Source: Mucidula mucida (lineage: Eukaryota > Basidiomycota > Agaricomycetes > Agaricales > Physalacriaceae). Taken from it: 64,000 nucleotides of DNA. Every line of letters starts with the position of its first letter. Within the stretch, counting starts at the first letter, position 1. This document shows, piece by piece, positions 1-10,421 of the stretch. The position numbers were made by a program, and so were the translations under genes. The stretch spans positions 1,288,686-1,352,685 of the forward strand of contig JADNYV010000002.1 in NCBI GenBank assembly GCA_015501055.1, written 5' to 3'. Under the pieces are notes generated by a model. It was given only the letters and a program-made list of their open reading frames with translations. It ran no database searches and was not told the DNA's origin.

Positions 1-1606
1 ATCAACAAAAAGACTCGCAGTGGCGACAAGAAATTGCAGAAACAGCTCACCAAGGCAAAAAAAGTTCGTGTTGCAACGACGTGCCCATCATATATTCAAC
101 GTTTGATTTGCGCAGAAAAAGCATGGCGTTAAAGATCACGTCAATCCCAACTTTCCGGCTTTGCAGTTACTCAACGATCCGCAAACCTTTGCTGAAAAGT
201 TGTACGACCTTTTAAACCGCTACGAGAAGCGTTTCTCTCTTGATCACAAAATCTCATCATGCAGCTTCTTTCGCGGGTTATGGGAGCGCACAAGCTCTGC
301 GTTCTGGGCTTCTACACTTACATTGTCAAGTACCTCACGCATCATCAGCTAAGGGTGCCTGCCATTCTCGTCAGTCTAGCACAATCTGTGCACGACCTCA
401 CTCCTCCGGATGCTCTGGTTCCGGTGATACAGAAACTAGCGCATGAATTTGTTCACCCTGGGGTGTCCAGCGAGGTCATTGCGGCTGGTATCAATGCGAT
501 TCGGGAGGTGTGTAGGCGCCAGCCTTGGGCGATGGAAGAGGATATGTTGGGCGATTTAGTCGAGTACAGGAAATCAAGGGACAAGGCTGTGACAGCGGCT
601 GCCAGAGGATTACTCCAACTGTATCGAGAAGTTAATCCCGGCATGCTCAAGCGACGAGAACGTGTATGTCATGTCTCCTCCGAGGCAACATTCGCGGTAC
701 TCATTCGACTTTAGGGTAAAGACGCGAGCATGGGCATTGCGTCAGGATCGCAACCATTGCCGTTTGGCTATAGCGCTGATGCCGCAGTTGATATTGAAGG
801 TCTTTCTGTATGTTGTTCCATCGTCCTTTAAACTGCTGCATGCTAATTGCGCAACTCAGCTACTAGAGGATCACTTCCAGCAACTTCGGAAGGAAGATGG
901 CGAAGATGTTGACCCAGAAGCAGAGGAAGATTGGGGCAATTGGGATGTAGAGTCGGACGATTCAGATTCATCGTCCGAGTCGGATGGCTGGATCGATGTC
1001 GAAGATGACGGCAAGGACTTGGAAGTCAGTGATAGTGAAGATGAAGATGATGCTGACAAGAAGGATGCACCGGAAGAAGAAGCCCCTCGGATATCGACGT
1101 TGGCAACAACAAAGGCGAGTTCCATGAACAGGCTCTGAATTGTGCTAACATATCAGCAGATCCTCACGCCCGCCGATTTCTCTCTACTAAATGACCTGCG
1201 GATAAAAGCGGCTACCCAAGCGGTCGAGAATGGGGGCGGCTCAAAAGCGAAACGGAAACTTGCCGATTTGGAAGCGAAACAAAAGTCGATGCACGGCCAA
1301 GAGGAGGATACCTTCATTTCTGAGATGGATATCTTGGGGCCAAGGAAAAAGGCCAAAGCCGATTATGCTGAACGTATGGAGTCTATCGCAAAAGGGCGTG
1401 AAGGCCGAGAAAAGTTTGGCTCGCACAGGGGGAAGAAGAACAAGGAGACGCCGAGCAGTTCGACGAATCGTGAAAAGGCTCGTAATAAGCCTATCATGAT
1501 GATTCTTAGTAGTGGTGCAGTCCGGGGCAAGAAGAAGGCATCGCTAAGAGAAAAGCAGCAGAAGCTGAGGGCGCATATAGACAAGTCGAAGAAGTCTAAG
1601 CATTAG
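1..1606 (+). CDS. SDA1: SDA1 homologue, 60S ribosome biogenesis (5' partial)
   Basis: Sda1 is a nucleolar/nuclear protein needed for maturation and export of 60S pre-ribosomes. The window opens inside a lysine-rich segment. After an intron (about 80-129) comes the conserved NDPQTFAEKLYDLL stretch, then the HEAT-like region with MQLLSRVMGAHKL and LVEYRKSRDKAV, an acidic D/E/S-rich tract (about 890-1080), and the ILTPADF C-terminal block ending in a lysine-rich tail. Introns: about 80-129, 670-715, about 812-858 and 1115-1159; the last has a GC donor (AAG|GCGAGT). The frame shifts by one base near 250-256 between two conserved blocks with no room for an intron, so either a sequence error or a damaged allele is present. 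The identity is known from the family; the start lies outside the window. Confidence 0.9.
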
Positions 1607-1653
1607 TGTACAATGCGATCAATTACTACTGTCGATTTTGATCTCTAACCACC

Positions 1654-3149
1654 ATGAGTCGCCACCCATCATCACGACCAACAACAGATTCTCATGCTCT
1701 TAGACGTCGTTCTGGCGTGCATCGTGAGCAGCTACTAGCCGGTGGCCAACGACAGCAAGAAAAGACACTGCCATCTTTACCATTAGGCGATGAACCTCAG
1801 TTTACTAGCGCTCTCTGCGCATCGCCGACAGAAATGGACGTTAATTCTGCTGATTCTTATCATCGCGCTTTCAGTCCAGTGCCTCTTACTCCTCGCATCG
1901 CACCAGAGCATTCCCCAACACGCCTTCCGACACCTGACTTCATTGAGCCCAAAATACGACACACAGCATCGAAATCAACATCAGCTACTCTTCGCACACC
2001 GTCTACAGATTCGTACTCTCCCAAAAAGTCAAAGCCAGTTTCCCGCACTGCGAGTTTGTTGTCTCGAGGCGCCAGTTTCATCTCATTCCGAGCGCCTATG
2101 CCAATATCACTGCCCTTTACGCACACCCGTTCTCATTTAAACTCGGATACTAAGCGCTTGCAGTCTCTTCGCAGCGCCAACAGCTCTGTTGATTCTGGTC
2201 ATTCCAATCTAATCCCAAACGTCGGCACCACTAATCGATTCACAAACCGTTGGCCAATTCCGCGGATAGCTAGGAAGAAGACGAACGGAACAGGTTTCAA
2301 TAGCTTCGACGACGGAACAGGACTTGGAATGGATAATGTGCGCCAATGGCCTGGAAAGAAGTGGAGTTTGCTCCTGTCAGTCCTCAGTGTCCTATCTTAC
2401 GGGATTGTGGCGATGATGTATGGGCTTGCTACGTGGTTCCGCAGTGGGTTCTCTCATTCAATATCCTGTGCCTTTGACGGATCCCTTTCCTACTAGCATG
2501 GCTGCATGCTGATGTGATGTACGTCGCAGACTACGATATCCTAGTGCTGCTCACTCTCGGCGCGTCAATTCTCATGCTCACTGCAATTGTCGGGCTCAGC
2601 GGTGTCATACTGAACTCGCGCCCGATTCTGGCCGTGTACACCCTCCTTCTTTGGCCTGCGCTTATATCCATGCTCGCCGTAGGTTATACGGCATATAAAC
2701 GATCCACATTTTCCCTCGACCACAAGTTATCGTTCTCATGGAGTAAATACTTCACTCCTTTAGGACGTCTCCTCATCCAAAACGCCCTTCATTGCTGTGG
2801 ATTCTATTCTCCTTTGCACGAGGCCGTCCCTAGTCGGCGGTGCTATCCTCGGACAGAACTTGCAGGCTGTAAAGGAAAGCTGTATAGATTCGAACGTGAA
2901 AATCTCGGGATTATCTGGGCTGCTACTTTCTCCGTTGTTGCACTGCATCTCTTGAATATTGGTGTGGCGCTCCTGTGTTCCAACCACGTGACGGAGACAT
3001 TTGGGAAAGGAATAACGCCTCGGAAATACCGCTTGACCGAAGGAGACGTTAAGGCTGATGCGGAGAAGTTGGTGCATGTTGTGCGACCAGAATATTCTAG
3101 AGCATCGTCGAGTTTGACTTTTAGGGAGGATCGGAAGGAGGCCTTGTAG
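1654..3149 (+). CDS. Tetraspanin-like membrane protein (basidiomycete Tsp type)
   Basis: Two predicted exons (1654-2443 and 2530-3149, a phase-1 intron with branch-like CTGAT) give about 469 aa. The N-terminal ~230 residues are Ser/Thr/Arg-rich and look disordered and cytoplasmic. Four hydrophobic segments follow: one at the end of exon 1 (LLLSVLSVLSYGIVAMMYGL), two close together in exon 2 (ILVLLTLGASILMLTAIVGL and AVYTLLLWPALISMLAVGY), and one near the C-terminus. Between the last two lies a loop with the tetraspanin CCG motif (HCCGFYSP) and further cysteines. Tetraspanins organise membrane microdomains; in plant-pathogenic fungi related proteins act at the appressorium, but no such role can be inferred here. 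The start is the first ATG after the SDA1 stop. Confidence 0.75.
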
Positions 3150-3314
3150 GATTATTAGTACAGTACGATTTGGTAGGGATTCAGAGACGTCAGCAAGGCC
3201 AGTAAAGGAGAGAGAATGTAGGTAGAGCGGAATCACGGCCCGCAATTCCGGCCGGTAGTTAGGTCAGCAACATCCAAAAAATTGGCACCGTCATCCACTT
3301 TGTCCCCGTTCTCA

Positions 3315-3781
3315 ATGGTACGTCCAAAAGTTGGACTTGAAATGGCGTCTAACGATTGCGCAGGCTGCCCAGGCTACCTTCAAGAGCATCAAGGCCGTCG
3401 TGCCCCTCCTTGACCGCGTTCTTGTCCAGCGCTTCAAGCCAGAGACGGTGAGCACCCCACGTTTTCCACCTGCTCGACCTCATTCTCCCCCAGAAAACTG
3501 CTTCTGGAATCTTCCTGCCTACCACTGCGACGTCGTCGCCACTACCAGAGGCTACCGTCATTGCTACCGGCCCCGGTGCACCTAACCGTCAGGGCAACGT
3601 CGTCCCCACCGCGGTCAAGGCTGGAGACCGCGTTCTTCTGCCTGGCTGGGGCGGCAACGTGATCAAGGTCGGGGAGGAGGTAAGTGCTCTATGTTGCAAA
3701 CTGAGGGCCTACTTGCTGACGGACGAACAGGAATACTATCTCTTCAAGGACGCGGAGATTCTCGCCAAGATTCAAGAGTAA
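3315..3781 (+). CDS. HSP10: Mitochondrial co-chaperonin Hsp10 (GroES family)
   Basis: This is the lid subunit of the mitochondrial Hsp60 folding chamber. Exons are 3315-3317, 3364-3447, 3494-3679 and 3731-3781, giving 107 aa, the usual length for eukaryotic Hsp10. Diagnostic segments are VVPLLDRVLVQRFKPET at the N-terminus, the mobile loop KTASGIFLP, GPGAPNRQGNVVP, and a C-terminal YYLFKDAEILAKIQE. The start codon is split from the rest of the gene by a 46-nt intron directly after ATG (ATG|GTACGT ... GCGCAG|GCT). Without that intron no in-frame Met precedes the conserved core in the right position. Introns are 46, 46 and 51 nt. Confidence 0.95.
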
Positions 3782-4814
3782 TCTTTCGCACGTCCTATGG
3801 GGTTTTAGTAGAGCGACAAAAGTATCTCGTTGGGCTAGCATATTTTTCAAGATAATAAACAGGCATTTTCCCCACTCAACTTCGTGTGTGACAAGACCGT
3901 ACTGCTTGACTAGAAGGTAAAGTATAGGTGGACATTGGCTGCGCAACTTCCGACAACGTTCAATACGGTTGGGCATAAATAAATCACTAAGAGTAGTAGC
4001 AAAAATTATACGTAGTGCAGTTGGAAGACAGGTTGAAAGAGTGGGAAGCATGTCTCTAAAGAAATTGTATATAGACTTGGCGGCTGTGATGCCTGCTTCG
4101 ACGAAGTCATTTCTGGATCTTGGGCCAGCACCGAACAGAGGTCTGCGAATCAGTGCTTAAAGCGAGTATGCACAACTCGAGCATGTCTAATAACTCTGAC
4201 TCCGTGTTGCGCTTTGAAAGCGGTTCACCAGGTATGCAACTGCAAGCGCTATGGAGGTGCAGACGAGGTTCACTGCGACTACATGATGCGTGTGTAAGTC
4301 AATTATTCATGAAGGTGAAGTAGTCAGGGCTCACGAATGAGGACGACGAGGAACAGGACGTCCTCTGCAGAGGTGGATTCGTCGCGTGGGCTCAGAGGGG
4401 CCATCCCGAAGTCAATCGGTTAGTCTGAGGAAACATCTTTCCAGTCTACGCGTCTTATATCGCGTCAACCACATGTCCCAACAGCTAAGACACATTTTGA
4501 ACGCACGATGGGTCATTTTCACAGAAAGTAGATGGCATCTAATTCAAGCCGCATACTTGGTGACGGACGTCTCATATCACAACGTAGACGCTCAGCTAGC
4601 TGTCAAGCAGCCAGAATTATCCTTCTTAGCTGTCGCGGTTGTATGAACTGAAACGTTATCGCTCCATTTGTGGACAAAAATGAACGACGATGCTATGCGG
4701 AACTACGCGAGATGATGAATTATGATGGGTAAACTACAGATACAGTTGCATTAGGTTCCTAAGTATAATACAGAGCTCGTTGAAGATGGGATCATTTTGT
4801 TTGTGTGGGAGGAG
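3782..4814. other. Intergenic interval, no gene recognised
   Basis: About 1 kb lies between the 3' end of HSP10 (plus) and the 3' end of the small membrane-protein gene (minus). Only short unrelated open frames occur. None has a recognisable family motif or a convincing splice pattern linking it to another frame. It presumably holds the two 3' UTRs. Confidence 0.5.
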
Positions 4815-5290
4815 CTAAGAGGCCTTGATAAGGTAGGCGTAAGTTTCTTTAGCGGCAATCATGTGCGGATGTTGCATACCATTGTGAACAGCGTATTGCT
4901 GAGGAGTGGGCGGCTGAGGGGTAGTAAGGGATGCACAGTATGGAGGCGCTGGCACGACGGTGATGGACGCTCGCGTTCTTTTCATTGTGCCGTATCCTTT
5001 CACTTCACGATCTACGAAATTGCAAGATTAGTACTTAAAGATGAGCTCTCAAGAGACAACGAACATCGCAAGTGTTGTAGTTCTCTCGTTTTGAGATTTA
5101 TCCACCGGTCCCATACGGCCAATGCGTAGAATATAAGCAGGAAGAGCAATATCAATACGCCACCTGGATGAGGAAAGTCAGCGGTCATTCTGCGTGGTTA
5201 GAAAAACTTACAGTTTATAGTATCAGTGGCTGAGCAGTTGCAGAACTCAAACGCAGAATCTGCCTCAGTCGGGAGGGGTATGGGGGCCAT
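4815..5290 (-). CDS. Small single-pass membrane protein, unknown function
   Basis: Three minus-strand exons fit together: 5290-5212, 5163-5065 and 5011-4815, total 375 nt (124 aa). Both introns (48 and 53 nt) have good ends: GTAAGT...CCAG, and GTTCGT...TACTAAT...GTAG with a perfect branch site. The protein begins MAPIPLPTEADSAFEF, has a short Cys-containing luminal-type segment, then one hydrophobic helix (GVLILLFLLIFYALAVW, about residues 28-44). A basic stretch and a Pro/Thr-rich tail with PPTPQQYAVHNG follow. No family was recognised. Support comes from the matching splice phases and the membrane helix spanning a phase-compatible junction. It could be a fungal-specific protein of the plasma membrane or ER. 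Confidence 0.6.
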
Positions 5291-5716
5291 TAATTGACAA
5301 TGGTCAGAGGCGCCCAGGCTTTATGGCGGACAAGAAGACAGAGTACAGCTTGGTTTACGGGCTAGGGCAGTGTCAGAGCCGCTGCCATTGTTAGGTCACT
5401 CCGACACGGTAGCCAAGACGCCGAGTGGCTCCGACTGATTCTTCTGATGTGAAAGACTCGGGCAGAACAAGACTAAGGAGGAATGCTGTGTTGTGATGCT
5501 GTACATTTATCCGTTGTGGAGGATGTCGACGGAAGACAAAGCCTAAGGCCTAAGGCAGTGACAGCACCAACCTTGAGTCAGCCCTGAGTGACGATGTTGT
5601 GGCGGAATGCCGAGTATCTTGAGTTTTCCGGTAGCTTGTAAAAAAGGACCATAGAACATAGTCATTCGCATACGCAACATAATACAGCACTACACCCGAC
5701 TTCATACTCCGACCAT
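5291..5716. other. Intergenic interval with no coding signal
   Basis: This stretch separates the stop of the eL20 gene from the start of the small membrane-protein gene, both on the minus strand. It should contain the eL20 3' UTR and the promoter of the membrane-protein gene. No conserved motif was recognised beyond a CTAAGGCCTAAGGC direct repeat near 5540. Confidence 0.4.
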
Positions 5717-6406
5717 TTAGAAGGTACTGGGGCGGGTAGCGGCGAATGTCGAACGAGCCTTGACCACCCGGTGAGGAAGAGGGAACTTGAGCTTGGGGAT
5801 CATGAGCTGCTTGATGTATGGGCGACGGACGTCCTCAGATTTTTCAATCTCGACCACACGGAGGATCTGAACGACTGTTAGCCCAAGCAGCATGGATATA
5901 TGGTCCCAAGACGAACGTGGATAGAACGGAAGCGGGCACGATGTCTGGCAGCCATGTCTTGGTACATGCTCTTCACCGCGTCGGCGCGGGTGAGGTCACG
6001 GTACTCCTTGTACATGTTGTGGGTACCGGAACGCGAGTCGTATCGGATCCAGATACCAAAGTTCTTCACTTTGAGAGGCTTCTTCTCGTGGATCTAGAAA
6101 TAACAGGGCCACGAAACGACCGTCAGCAATCCCATTCCGCCTGCCTCTTGAGGGCTGCAAGGGATATACACACAACGTTGACACCAATGATTTCGCCATT
6201 GGCTTTTTTGACCTTTTTCAGCTGCCTGTAGAAGCGTTATAGTTGTGATCAAGCGATATGTTGAAGACGGACCTGAGGAAGTACCAGAACCGCGACTTGG
6301 CGACAACTTCGTTGGGCGCAAAGATGCGCATACGGTAGATTTTAGGAGTAGGCTCAGCCTCAGTGGGGAGGTGGCGACCAACGACTTGGTATTCTTGAAG
6401 GCCCAT
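5717..6406 (-). CDS. RPL20: 60S ribosomal protein eL20 (L20/L18a)
   Basis: This is a structural protein of the cytosolic large subunit. Exons 6406-6273, 6225-6174, 6093-5917 and 5866-5717 give 170 aa, the family length. Recognisable blocks are [74 protein letters not shown] and a C-terminal [13 protein letters not shown] region. Introns are 47, 80 and 50 nt. The start MGLQEY matches the expected N-terminal length. The roughly 250 bp upstream (to about 6690) have an acceptor-like CCGACAG just before this ATG, so a 5' leader exon or a slightly different N-terminus is possible. Confidence 0.93.
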
Positions 6407-6733
6407 TCTGTCGGCAAGTCAGATATCCGGCGAAAGTACATCCGTGCCATCTCAGTGCCATCCAGCTCTTCCCGACAAGATCGCCCAGCAAATGAAGCAG
6501 CACCACGACCAGGGAGAGCAATACGACACTGGAGAACATACACGCAGCAATGGTACGCACCTTGAGGATGTCGGTTGTGTGGACTGTAGCGCAAATTTTG
6601 GGAACGAGCTCACTGTAATGCTGATGTAATCTTCCCACGACAGGCGCTGCACACTCTGTTCAGGCTTCGTTCGGGAATACAAGGTATGAATACAAATTAG
6701 TATGTGGGGACTAATGTACGTATATATCTATCA

Positions 6734-8101
6734 TTAATCTGTCTCGTCTAAACGTGTCCTGTCCTCAGATATCGACGGTACTGAAGGCACCTCATGCCCA
6801 GCAGTAAAGTCCTCAATGCGCAACGGACGTAAAGTGAATCCCTGAAAAGGACATGAATAAGTCTGAAAAGAGTTCTTTAGATAAGCTCCACCTCGAGTTG
6901 GGCTTTCGCCATCACACTTTCATGGCCTGCATGTTCACGCAAATACTCCCTAACGGGCACCATAGCAGCGTTTCGACAAAGTTCTTTCAGGTCAGAACCA
7001 GAAAGGTTGTCTGTTGCCGCTGCCAGCAGGTTCCAGGGGAAATCAGGTTCGAGTTTGGTCTCTTCTAACATCTGCTGAACAATCAACGACTTTTCCTCCC
7101 AAATGACGTTGGCAAACCAATTTAAGGATGTTGAGTCGTTGTTCCTTCCCAGGCATAGGGACAGCAAAGCGTTTGGGCATACGCCGCAGGAATGCGGCAT
7201 CGATATCCGTGGGGCGATTAGTAGCTCCCATGACAATTATGCGCTCGTTGACGCCCGTGAGTCCATCCCAAAGAGTCATAAACTCGGCCTTCATCATAGC
7301 AGTCACTTCATGGTCACTGGAGGCTCGTTCCCTCAAGAAGGAATCGATTTCGTCAATGAAGATGATGCTGGGTTGCGTTTTCTTGGCGAGGCTGAACATC
7401 CCATTGACGAGTTTATTCGAGTCACCGAACCATTTACTTGTTAGTACAGACGCCGAGATGTTGATAAAAGTTGCTCCTGATTCTTTGGCCATGGCTTTGG
7501 CGAGCATGGTCTTTCCGCATCCGGGAGGGCCATACAGTAGTATCCCCTTGGGAGGACCAAGGAGAGCCGACGTCGACGAGAACAGACCGGGATAGAGCAA
7601 GGGATATATGACAGATTCGCGCAGAGAGGATACGATTGTTTCCAGACCACCGATATCGGAGAATCGGACGTTGATTTCGTCGGGATGTATGACTTCGTTT
7701 GCGATTTGGACTATATTGTGGTGAGTCGAGATACGACGTCCATGCGAGTCAGACGTACGTTCAAAGTCATCGAGTTCAAGCGAGCTGTGTCCAAGTTTCT
7801 TGAGGGCCTCCAGTGGCTTCCCGGAGACCTTTGTCTTTTTACTGGTACCTGCATACGAGTCCCAGACCCACTAAGTATGATAAGAGGCTACAATATAGCA
7901 AAAGGTTGTAGAGGCTTACGCGTAGCGTGTAGTAGGCGGCAACCTAGGGGACGCGTGTCAACTAAATGAAAGATAACAGAGTTGTACAACGCACTTGTGA
8001 CGCCACGAACACGGCGGCTGAACTGTCGTCAGCATCGAGTACGACAGCGACAAAGGCTACTCACCGTCGAATATCATGCGCCTGTTTGATTCGGCAGTCA
8101 T
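6734..8101 (-). CDS. MSP1: Msp1/ATAD1 AAA ATPase, outer mitochondrial membrane extractase
   Basis: Msp1 pulls mislocalised tail-anchored proteins out of the mitochondrial outer membrane. Seven predicted exons (8101-8065, 8017-7995, 7943-7920, 7870-7759, 7710-7118, 7071-6892, 6841-6734) give 358 aa, close to the ~360 aa norm. The N-terminus forms a short membrane anchor ([17 protein letters not shown]) spread over three tiny exons. The AAA module has FSDIGGLE, Walker A GPPGCGKT, Walker B IIFIDEID, the sensor GATNRP and the arginine finger region FLRRMPKRF. The C-terminal helix ends in [10 protein letters not shown], typical of Msp1. All splice phases agree. The start is 139 bp from the divergently transcribed L1-domain gene. 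Confidence 0.92.
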
Positions 8102-8240
8102 CGCAGGGGGACAACTGACAGAGTTGGTGGTTCCGGAGTGAATCGCATGCGACGTTGTCATCCCCTTTTGAATGCCGGTCAAATAGCCGGTGGAATTTTC
8201 GTTTTTGGAAAAAAAGTTTGGTCTGCATCCTGCTCTCACC
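8102..8240. promoter_or_regulatory. Shared divergent promoter, MSP1 / L1-domain gene
   Basis: The start codons of two genes face away from each other across 139 bp. Both promoters and 5' UTRs must lie here or overlap the neighbouring first exons. No specific binding site was recognised. Confidence 0.5.
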
Positions 8241-10319
8241 ATGGCCCCCGTCGAGCTCATCGATTCCCGCGTCAAAGTCGACCAGTGTCAGCGTGCAATC
8301 AAGGCATTGCATGAGTTCCAGTCCAAAAAGGATGCAGCACTAGCAGAATCTGAACTTTTGCCCGGCAAGGAACAAACCATCTGGCTCAATGTTGCTGTCA
8401 AAAAGATTTCCGCAGAGAAAAAGCTCATGCCAGTCAAAATGTCTATTAATTCATCTTTAATACCTCAATCGCCGCTAACAGTAATATTAGACCCATCGTA
8501 CATCCTCTCGTCGACCCACGGACAACCGGCGTCTGTCTGATCACAAAGGACCCTCAGCGCGACTACAAGGATCTTCTGGAGGACAAGGGCATAAAATTCA
8601 TTTCGAGGGTCATCGGCATCTCCAAACTCAAGGGCAAGTTCAAGCCGTTCGAAGCCCGCAGACTGCTGTTGAAGGAGCATGGATTATTCTTGGCCGACGA
8701 CAGAGTTATTCCATTACTGCCTAAACTTCTCGGCGAAAAGTGGTTCCAGGCAAAGAAGTACGTGGGTCAAGTATATGTCAAGTCACATTCTGATTGTCGT
8801 CGAATAGGCAACCCATCCCGGTCACTTTAACGCGAAAGGACTTGAAGAAGGAGCTCGAATACGCCATCTCATCGACGTATATGAACCAAAATCGCGGTAC
8901 AAACACGTGAGTGTATTCACGTCTTGTTGATTTCCTATTTTTATACGTTTGTAGCGCTATTAAAATTGCTACGATGACGCACACACCAGAACAAGTTCTT
9001 GCAAATCTCAAAGCTGCACTTCCCGTGATCGCTCAGCGTATAAACGGTGGCTGGGACAACATCCAAGCCTTCACCCTTAAAACGAACACCAGCGTCGCCC
9101 TCCCAGTATGGAGTTGTTCTTTGGATGACAAGGAGATTGGCCGATTCGCGCTTGACAAGTCTCAAGGAGATGAGCCCAAAAAGAAACGAAAACGGGAAGA
9201 AGATGAGAAAAAGGCAAGCTTCCTACATCACATCGCCATCATATTTAATCCTTATTACCTTTTCGTTCAAGGCTACAGAAAAGGTTCAGGCTGTTGAGGA
9301 GACGCCAAAGAAGAAGACGAAAACGATTGAAGCCGCTCCTGCTGCCAAGAAGGACAAGTCCACTAAAAAGACGTCCGCTTCTGAACCTGCTCTCATGGTT
9401 GTAGATGAGCCCGTAGCTGCAACTTCTACCCCAAAAGAGAAGAAGAAGAAGGCCAAGAAGCCTGATGCTGCTCCGGCGGACGAACCCATGAATGTCGACA
9501 AGCCAGCAACATCGAAGAAGGAGAAGGCAAAGGACGTTGTCGATGTTGCCACCAAAGTGGATGTGCAGAAGGAGTCTGGCAAGACGAAATCGACTAAACG
9601 TAAAAGTCTTGCCGTTGACGCACCTGCCCCCGCCGCTGAGGAAGTACGTTTTCTTATCCGTTTTGCATTCTCAGTCTGCATATTGATGAAAGCGACAGGC
9701 GCCTGAGACTAAGAAGGTGGGGAAGAAAGCGCAGAAACATGTGTGTTGTTATTTTCTCTCGCAGATGGACTGACTTCACACCGGTACAGGGCACCCAATC
9801 ACCAGAAAAGGCGGACACCACGTCTGAAGAGGTATATTTCGCACTTCCAATGCGGCATCAATACTGACTATGCACAAAGGCTACCGAAACACCCGCGCAA
9901 ACTCCTGAGGGTAAGAAGAAGAAGAAGGAGAAGGTATAGCACTCTCGAATACTTGTGTGAAGTCTCTGCTTACAGTGGCCCTAGACTTCGGAGTTGCCAA
10001 CACAAGCGAAGTCTGACTTGGTAAGTGCACGTCATTTCAGCAGAGATGCAACGCTCAAGGGTCGTAGCCTGTTCCTGCAACTGAACCTCCGGCGGTGTCA
10101 GGCAAGAAGGAGAAGAAGAAAGAGAAGAAGAAAGAAATAGATCCAAAGCCAGCTGCGGAGGCGGTCGTGGTTGCAGACAATGGCGCTGTCACTGCCGAGG
10201 AGATGAAACATAAGAAAAGTGGCGCTCCCGGAGAGAAGAAGAAGGAGAAAGTGGCGAAGTCGAAGACAGGAAAAGGCGCCAAGGAGAGCCTGCTGGGGAA
10301 GAAGGGTCTGACGCGTTGA
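8241..10319 (+). CDS. Ribosomal L1 domain-containing nucleolar protein (Utp30/Cic1/RSL1D1-like)
   Basis: Ten predicted exons (8241-8440, 8491-8757, 8808-8906, 8955-9213, 9272-9643, 9699-9740, 9790-9831, 9880-9933, 9985-10020, 10068-10319) give about 540 aa. Residues ~1-260 form an L1-type fold: KDPQRDYKDLLE, FISRVIGISKLKGKFKPFEARR, LPKLLGEKWFQAKK and NGGWDNIQAFTLKT. The C-terminal half is a Lys/Glu/Ala-rich low-complexity tail with repeated KKEKKKEK and SKTGKGAK tracts, a typical nucleolar targeting region. Several very small exons (36-54 nt, phase 0) encode this tail. One intron (9214-9271) has a GC donor, AAG|GCAAGC; no usable GT exists there. Relatives act in pre-rRNA processing. Exon choice in the low-complexity tail is the least certain part. 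Confidence 0.85.
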
Positions 10320-10421
10320 ACAAACGGGTTTCTCATCTAAGCATTGCTTATGTCTGCGGCGACAGCAAATACATACATATTTCTAATCGATTACTCGAAG
10401 TTCTTCGCCGTACTGTGTGGT

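Noticed and set aside
3331..3585. Continuous plus-strand frame as the HSP10 start
   Set aside because: It would add a non-conserved leader and read through the second intron; the split ATG at 3315 gives the exact family length.
3689..4051. 120-codon minus-strand open frame
   Set aside because: It overlaps the last HSP10 exon antisense and shows no recognisable content.
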